9,936 nt of DNA. It comes from a bacterium. GTDB taxonomy: Bacteria; UBA9089; CG2-30-40-21. The stretch spans positions 1 through 9,936 of the forward strand of contig JASEHA010000054.1 of NCBI GenBank assembly GCA_030018795.1. Reading direction: 5' to 3'. The notes beneath the pieces were generated by a model. That model was not told the DNA's origin, made no database searches, and saw nothing but the letters and a program-made list of their open reading frames with translations. The translations under genes were made by a program, and so were the position numbers. Below, piece after piece: positions 6,230 to 9,936 of this stretch (positions are counted from its first letter, which is position 1; every line of letters starts with the position of its first letter).

Positions 6230-7201
6230 TCACCTATTGCGTACAATGACATTAATATATGGTTTTTGTTTTCTTATTTTGTGTCCAGATGTCTTTATCT
6301 GTTCATTCCAGACAATCAATTTTTCAGCCAAAAGATTGCTTACTATCTCTGCCTGTGCATTAGCTGTTGTTGTATTATCATCATATGCATCTATTTCTAT
6401 GGGCAGACCAAAGTAATTCTTTATCTCATCTGCGACCTCTTGAATAAGTGGCATTGCATCTGGTTTAATCTGGACATCATCTGCTGAAGGATCAAACAGA
6501 ACCCTGCTGGACAGGGTAACAACCAGTCCATTTTTTTCCTGATGAGCAATGGCATCTATAGAAAATGGATTACCAACAATAGTATGCGGGCTGCCTACCA
6601 CATCGATATAGCTAAAGATATAGGTATAAGTGGTATCAACATCAATGATCATATCCTTATCATTTCTCCCGTCCCAGGGAATATTATTTGGCAAGACATA
6701 AGTGCCCTTGAATTTTTTAAACTCTCGCCCCTTATTATCAGTAATTACCAGATTCCATGAGGTAATAACCTCTCCCCTTGTTTGAGGATAAAAGGTAACA
6801 ACTTTGTCTTTTACTAATTTTTTCAGGCAAGGGAAAGAAACTTGTTTGCTATCCATAACACTACTATAATCTTGACTCCAGATAGAGAAGACAGTCGGTG
6901 CTTCAGAAAGCAGTCTTTCCTCTGTAATATTATATGCTGGCACAGCATCATTCATATTTTCCTTAAGCTCAAGCAATGGTTTTTTGGTAGTAAGCTTGAG
7001 CTTATCCTCACCGGTAATGGTAACCTCCTCTGATTCGTCATTCCCTTGTGAGGCAGCAGCAGCCATAGTTTTTGTTGCCTTAAGAACTGTTTGCATGGGA
7101 TTATTGACAACAATCTTCTCCTCAAACATTCCTACCTTATCCTCAGCATGGCTAAGGCATGACCATGATATTAGTGTAATGATAAATAGTAGTTTACGCA
7201 T
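6230..7201 (-). CDS. Secreted protein with Ig/FlgD-like region and degenerate OmpA-like C-terminus
   Basis: I do not recognise this 323-residue protein as a named gene. It has a signal peptide (MRKLLFIITLISWSC), most likely cut by signal peptidase I after SHA at residue 19. The SWSC sequence is a poor lipobox. Residues 20-125 are low in motifs. Residues about 145-215 (WNLVITDNKG, FKGTYVLP, IPWDGRND, TYTYIFSYIDVVG) resemble the beta-sandwich seen in FlgD/Ig-like C-terminal repeats. Residues about 225-323 resemble an OmpA/MotB domain (LVVTLSSRVLFDPSADDVQIKP, then IEIDAYDDN). The usual NxxLSxxRA peptidoglycan-binding signature is replaced by TTANAQAEIVSNLLAEKL, so cell-wall binding is doubtful. 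A periplasmic or envelope role is inferred. The ATG has a GGTG-type ribosome site. It lies 46 bases after thrC, separated mainly by a small tandem repeat, and no clear promoter of its own is visible. Confidence 0.75.
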   Translation of the reverse strand: MRKLLFIITLISWSCLSHAEDKVGMFEEKIVVNNPMQTVLKATKTMAAAASQGNDESEEVTITGEDKLKLTTKKPLLELKENMNDAVPAYNITEERLLSEAPTVFSIWSQDYSSVMDSKQVSFPCLKKLVKDKVVTFYPQTRGEVITSWNLVITDNKGREFKKFKGTYVLPNNIPWDGRNDKDMIIDVDTTYTYIFSYIDVVGSPHTIVGNPFSIDAIAHQEKNGLVVTLSSRVLFDPSADDVQIKPDAMPLIQEVADEIKNYFGLPIEIDAYDDNTTTANAQAEIVSNLLAEKLIVWNEQIKTSGHKIRKQKPYINVIVRNR

Positions 7202-7212
7202 TTTTTCACCTT

Positions 7213-7236
7213 TCTCTGTGCCTCCGTGTCTCTGTG
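7213..7236. repeat. Triple 8-base tandem repeat between thrC and the secreted-protein gene
   Basis: TCTCTGTG, CCTCCGTG and TCTCTGTG follow head to tail. On the minus strand this reads CACAGAGA CACGGAGG CACAGAGA, ending about 11 bases before the ATG at 7201. It fills most of the 46-base gap. Purine-rich repeats of this CACAGAG kind occur as intergenic repeats in many environmental genomes, as far as I recall. It could be a dispersed repeat that also forms the leader. Confidence 0.6.
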
Positions 7237-7247
7237 GTGATATGTAT

Positions 7248-8321
7248 CTAAAACCCCAGTATCTCCACTATCTTCTCCATCTCCGGCTCAACCACTATGG
7301 GTTTATCTGCCGACTTAATAGCACAGTCAGTGTCTTTTAATCCATGGCCGGTAAGGATACAAACAATGGTTGCCCCTTCAGGGAAGTACCCCTGTTTATT
7401 TAGTTTGATTACACCTGCAATGGATGCTGCTGAGGCTGGTTCAACAAATACGCCCTCCCTTGCTGCTACCATCTTATAAGCCTCAATAATCTCATCATCT
7501 GTCACCTTATCGATCAATCCTTTTGATTCATCCCGAGCCTGTTCTGCTTGTTTCCAGCTGGCTGGATTACCAATCTTGATAGCTGTGGCAATGGTTTTAG
7601 GGTCTTTTATTACCCTGCCCTCAACAATAGGGGCAGAACCTGCTGCCTGAAAGCCAATCATCTTTGGCAGTGAATCTATCCTGCCTGCTTGTTTATACTC
7701 CTTATAACCCTTCCAGTAAGCGGTAATATTACCTGCATTGCCTACTGGTATGGCATGGAAATCAGGTGCCCTATCCAGGTCATCACATATCTCAAATGCA
7801 CCTGTCTTTTGTCCCTCAATTCGATATGGATTAACAGAATTGACAAGGGTAATTGGGTATTTATCCGATACCTGTCGAACAATATCCAGGGCATCATCAA
7901 AATTCCCCTTAAGGGCAATAACCTTTGCCCCATGTATCAAGCCTTGAGCAAGTTTACCCATAGCAATGGCACCCTCAGGGATTATAACGGCACACTGTAT
8001 CCCTGCCCGGGCAGCATAACACGCAGCCGAGGCAGAGGTGTTACCGGTTGAGGCACAGATAACAGCACGGCTGCCCTCTTCCACAGCCTTAGAAATAGCC
8101 ATGGTCATGCCTCTGTCTTTGAATGATCCTGTAGGATTTAAGCCTTCATACTTCAAGTAAATCTTTAAGTTATTGCCAATCGACTGACTTAAGTTATAGG
8201 CATCTATCAGAGGGGTATTACCCTCATTAAGAGTAATTACCGGTGTTTTTTCTGATACAGGTAAAAACTCGTTGTATTCGTTGATAACACCATGCCATGG
8301 CTTACGTTGCAATGTACACAT
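7248..8321 (-). CDS. thrC: Threonine synthase
   Basis: This PLP enzyme converts O-phosphohomoserine to threonine and phosphate, the last step of threonine synthesis. It has 357 residues, matching the shorter ThrC class. Visible motifs are EGNTPLI (about 33-39), NPTGSFKDRGMT with the PLP-binding Lys68, STGNTSASAACYAARAG (about 91-107), NSVNPYRIEGQKT (about 161-173) and the phosphate-binding glycine loop PVGNAGN (about 192-198). The ATG is marked by one of the best ribosome sites in the window, AAAGGAGGT (8330-8338), 8 bases upstream. It lies 56 bases downstream of hom on the same strand, with a perfect 29-base palindrome between them. Both probably share the promoter upstream of hom. Homoserine kinase, needed between the two steps, is not in the window. 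Confidence 0.96.
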   Translation of the reverse strand: MCTLQRKPWHGVINEYNEFLPVSEKTPVITLNEGNTPLIDAYNLSQSIGNNLKIYLKYEGLNPTGSFKDRGMTMAISKAVEEGSRAVICASTGNTSASAACYAARAGIQCAVIIPEGAIAMGKLAQGLIHGAKVIALKGNFDDALDIVRQVSDKYPITLVNSVNPYRIEGQKTGAFEICDDLDRAPDFHAIPVGNAGNITAYWKGYKEYKQAGRIDSLPKMIGFQAAGSAPIVEGRVIKDPKTIATAIKIGNPASWKQAEQARDESKGLIDKVTDDEIIEAYKMVAAREGVFVEPASAASIAGVIKLNKQGYFPEGATIVCILTGHGLKDTDCAIKSADKPIVVEPEMEKIVEILGF

Positions 8322-8352
8322 TTGAAATGACCTCCTTTGTTGTTTGTTATCG

Positions 8353-8381
8353 GTAGAGACAAGGCAATGCCTTGTCTCTAC
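8353..8381. repeat. Perfect 29-base palindrome at the hom stop codon
   Basis: Two 14-base arms, GTAGAGACAAGGCA and its exact reverse complement, flank a single central base. The element contains the hom stop codon (8378-8380), so it supplies the end of that gene and fills half of the hom-thrC gap. No T-run follows on the minus strand, so it is not a standard terminator. It looks like a REP/MITE-type dispersed palindrome and could stabilise or process the hom-thrC mRNA. Confidence 0.85.
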
Positions 8382-9658
8382 GTCCTTGCCACAAGACTAA
8401 TGCACACCGTCTTATCCTTTATTACTGGCAGTCCATCAATCTCGGCAATAGCTGCCCTTAAATTTCCCTCTTTTGCCTCATGGGTAAGGATGATAATAGG
8501 CACAAACTGTCCCCGTTCTTTTTGGATGCACGAGGCAATACTGATACCATATTTCCCTAATATCCCGGCAATACTTGCCAGTACACCAGTGCTGTCCTTT
8601 GCTGTAATCCTGAGATAATATTTTGAGCTTATGCTGTCTCTTTTACGGACACTGATTATATCCTTTGCTGGCAAGGCTCTATTAATCAACCCTTTTTTTT
8701 GATGTGCCAGCATAACCAGATCGCCTACAATGGCTGACGCTGTGGGAAGCTGTCCGGCACCCTTGCCGTAGAACATCATTGGTCCAATAAAGTCTCCAAC
8801 CATATAAATTGCATTAAAAACATCACTTACAGAAGAGAGTAAATGATCTTCTGGAATCATGGCTGGATGGACGCTTGCCTCTATCTCATTTGCAGACAAC
8901 CTTTTCGCAATACCAAGAAGCTTAATCACAAAACCCAGTTCCTTTGCGTAATCTATATCCAGCCTGGTTATTCTGGTAATTCCCTGGGTATTGATAGACT
9001 CTAAGGGTATATGCCCTCCAAAGGAAATAGAGCTCAAGATACTGAGTTTATGAGCCGTATCTATACCCTCTATATCAAAGGCAGGATCTGCCTCAGCATA
9101 TCCATTTGCTTGTGCCTGCTTCAATGCCTCTAAAAAGTCAAGCCCTTCTTCAGACATCTTAGTCAGGATATAATTGCATGTTCCATTGATAATTCCATAT
9201 ATTTCCTGAATCTCATTTGCCACCAACCCCTGGGTTATAGAAGATATAATCGGGATACCGCCGCCAACCGATGCCTCAGCATAAAAAGCCACCCCACACT
9301 CAGCAGCTGTCTGGAATATCTCCTCCCAATACCTTGACAGGAGTGCCTTATTTGCCGTAACAACGCTCTTACCTGCACGCATAGCAGAAAGAACAATTGT
9401 TCGGGCAGGCTCATACCCGCCTATAAGCTCAATCACAACATCAATATCATCATCAGCAATTATTTCTTCTACTTTGGTGGTAAGCAATTCAGGCTCAACA
9501 ACAATCCCCCTTGGTGTGGTAATATCAAGGTCAGCAATCCGTTTCAGGCACAACCTTACACCGGTTTTTTTTTCAATCAAACCAGCACTCTTTTGAAGTA
9601 TCTTTACCACTCCGCAACCAATCGTACCAAATCCAATTAATCCGATATTTATCTGCAC
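8378..9658 (-). CDS. hom: Homoserine dehydrogenase with C-terminal ACT domain
   Basis: This enzyme reduces aspartate semialdehyde to homoserine with NAD(P)H, at the branch to threonine and methionine. The N-terminal nucleotide-binding motif is GLIGFGTIGCGVV (about 6-18). Next come IELIGG (about 76-81), VVTANKALL with Lys104, INGTCNYILTKM (about 157-168), the catalytic stretch YAEADPAFDIEGIDTAHKL ending at Lys204, and GKGAGQLPTASAIVGD (about 298-313). Residues about 347-420 form an ACT domain, which usually mediates threonine feedback inhibition. I chose the GTG at 9656-9658, giving 426 residues, normal for ACT-bearing enzymes. An AAGGGG ribosome site precedes it, and a consensus promoter lies 42 bases further upstream. 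A longer open frame to 9838 runs back through that promoter and a palindrome (GIPAC peptide), so it is not real protein. The stop codon lies inside the 29-base palindrome at 8353-8381. Confidence 0.96.
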   Translation of the reverse strand: MQINIGLIGFGTIGCGVVKILQKSAGLIEKKTGVRLCLKRIADLDITTPRGIVVEPELLTTKVEEIIADDDIDVVIELIGGYEPARTIVLSAMRAGKSVVTANKALLSRYWEEIFQTAAECGVAFYAEASVGGGIPIISSITQGLVANEIQEIYGIINGTCNYILTKMSEEGLDFLEALKQAQANGYAEADPAFDIEGIDTAHKLSILSSISFGGHIPLESINTQGITRITRLDIDYAKELGFVIKLLGIAKRLSANEIEASVHPAMIPEDHLLSSVSDVFNAIYMVGDFIGPMMFYGKGAGQLPTASAIVGDLVMLAHQKKGLINRALPAKDIISVRKRDSISSKYYLRITAKDSTGVLASIAGILGKYGISIASCIQKERGQFVPIIILTHEAKEGNLRAAIAEIDGLPVIKDKTVCISLVART

Positions 9659-9699
9659 TTTTCTTCCCCTTTTTTTCCCTTTTTGTTTTGAATGCTTAC

Positions 9700-9727
9700 A
9701 GTATAGCAAATTTATAAATATTGTCAA
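9700..9727 (-). promoter_or_regulatory. Sigma-70 promoter of hom-thrC
   Basis: On the minus strand the -35 TTGACA (9722-9727) is followed after 16 bases by the -10 TATACT (9700-9705). Transcription would begin near 9693, leaving a leader of about 35 bases before the hom GTG. That is too short for an amino-acid attenuator or T-box. The -35 is perfect and the -10 has one mismatch. Confidence 0.8.
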
Positions 9728-9747
9728 GTAATTTTTGCTTTTTCTTA

Positions 9748-9767
9748 CACAGGCAGGGATGCCTGTG
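9748..9767. repeat. REP-like stem-loop upstream of the hom promoter
   Basis: Eight-base perfect arms CACAGGCA and TGCCTGTG enclose the loop GGGA. It lies about 20 bases upstream of the hom -35 box. On the minus strand it reads as the peptide STGIPACV, an artefact that belongs to the falsely extended hom frame. It has the look of a dispersed palindromic repeat. Confidence 0.75.
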
Positions 9768-9789
9768 CTACCAAATAAGTTAGTAAGCT

Positions 9790-9861
9790 GCTTTCGCGAG
9801 AGCCTCTTTGCCAAGGCAAACGCATCTAAATCCCACATTTTTGTTGATTCTTTAACGAATC
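9790..9861. repeat. Cluster of short inverted repeats upstream of hom
   Basis: Three small palindromes follow one another. GCTTTCGCGAGAGC (9790-9803) has one mismatched pair, TTTGCC-AA-GGCAAA (9807-9820) is perfect, and GATTC-TTTAAC-GAATC (9846-9861) is perfect in its arms. GATTCTTTAA recurs at 9910-9919. The stretch translates without stops on the minus strand but lies upstream of the hom promoter and resembles no protein I know. Its role is unknown; remnant of a repeat element is my guess. Confidence 0.5.
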
Positions 9862-9936
9862 ATGTGTGTAATTCAAATTTAAGTTATACTCTAAGTCGTC
9901 ATAATTTGTGATTCTTTAAATGTTTGGAATTGCAAT

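Noticed and set aside
8353..8381. Intrinsic terminator between hom and thrC
   Set aside because: There is no T-run after the hairpin on the minus strand, and thrC follows closely with a strong ribosome site.
9659..9693. Threonine attenuator, T-box or riboswitch before hom
   Set aside because: The predicted leader is only about 35 bases, with no leader peptide or structured element.
9659..9838. 60-codon N-terminal extension of homoserine dehydrogenase
   Set aside because: It contains the hom promoter and a REP-like palindrome, matches no part of the family, and the GTG at 9658 has a good ribosome site and gives normal length.

Overview
This is a bacterial chromosome segment of AT-leaning composition (roughly low-40s % GC by eye). 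It carries eight convincing protein genes, all on the minus strand, so transcription runs from the right end of the window to the left. A sigma-70 family factor, RsmD, an outer-membrane-type lipobox and sigma-70 promoters show that the host is a bacterium with an outer membrane. The many small palindromic and tandem repeats in the gaps, the pyruvoyl-type arginine decarboxylase and the long HEAT-repeat lipoprotein resemble uncultivated (metagenome-type) lineages. I cannot name the phylum from the sequence alone.

Layout in the direction of transcription (right to left): a promoter (9700-9727) drives hom (homoserine dehydrogenase, GTG start at 9658) and then thrC (threonine synthase). These are two steps of threonine synthesis on either side of the homoserine kinase step, which is not encoded here. 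Next comes a secreted protein of unknown function with an Ig/FlgD-like region and a degenerate OmpA-like C-terminus (6230-7201). A second promoter, with perfect consensus (6201-6229), begins directly after that gene's stop codon. It drives a 730-residue lipoprotein made of about 22 HEAT repeats, followed closely by pdaD (pyruvoyl arginine decarboxylase) and speB (agmatinase-type ureohydrolase). Together pdaD and speB convert arginine to agmatine to putrescine. After a repeat-bearing gap come rsmD (16S rRNA m2G966 methyltransferase) and an RpoD-like sigma factor.

The left 591 bases hold no credible gene. They carry a cluster of short repeats: two tandem stem-loops, a triplicated 18-mer, a small inverted repeat, and a 21-base sequence that recurs in opposite orientation just upstream of rsmD. 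Similar small inverted repeats sit at the hom stop codon, upstream of the hom promoter and upstream of the OmpA-like gene. Several translate into spurious peptides that artificially extend neighbouring reading frames.

Most of the window is ordinary housekeeping sequence. I do not see a defence system, CRISPR array, transposase or prophage. The parts worth a second look are the HEAT lipoprotein with its consensus promoter and polyamine partners, the unclassified Ig/OmpA-like secreted protein, the APPF motif in RsmD, the non-standard region 2.4 of the sigma factor, and the dispersed repeat families.
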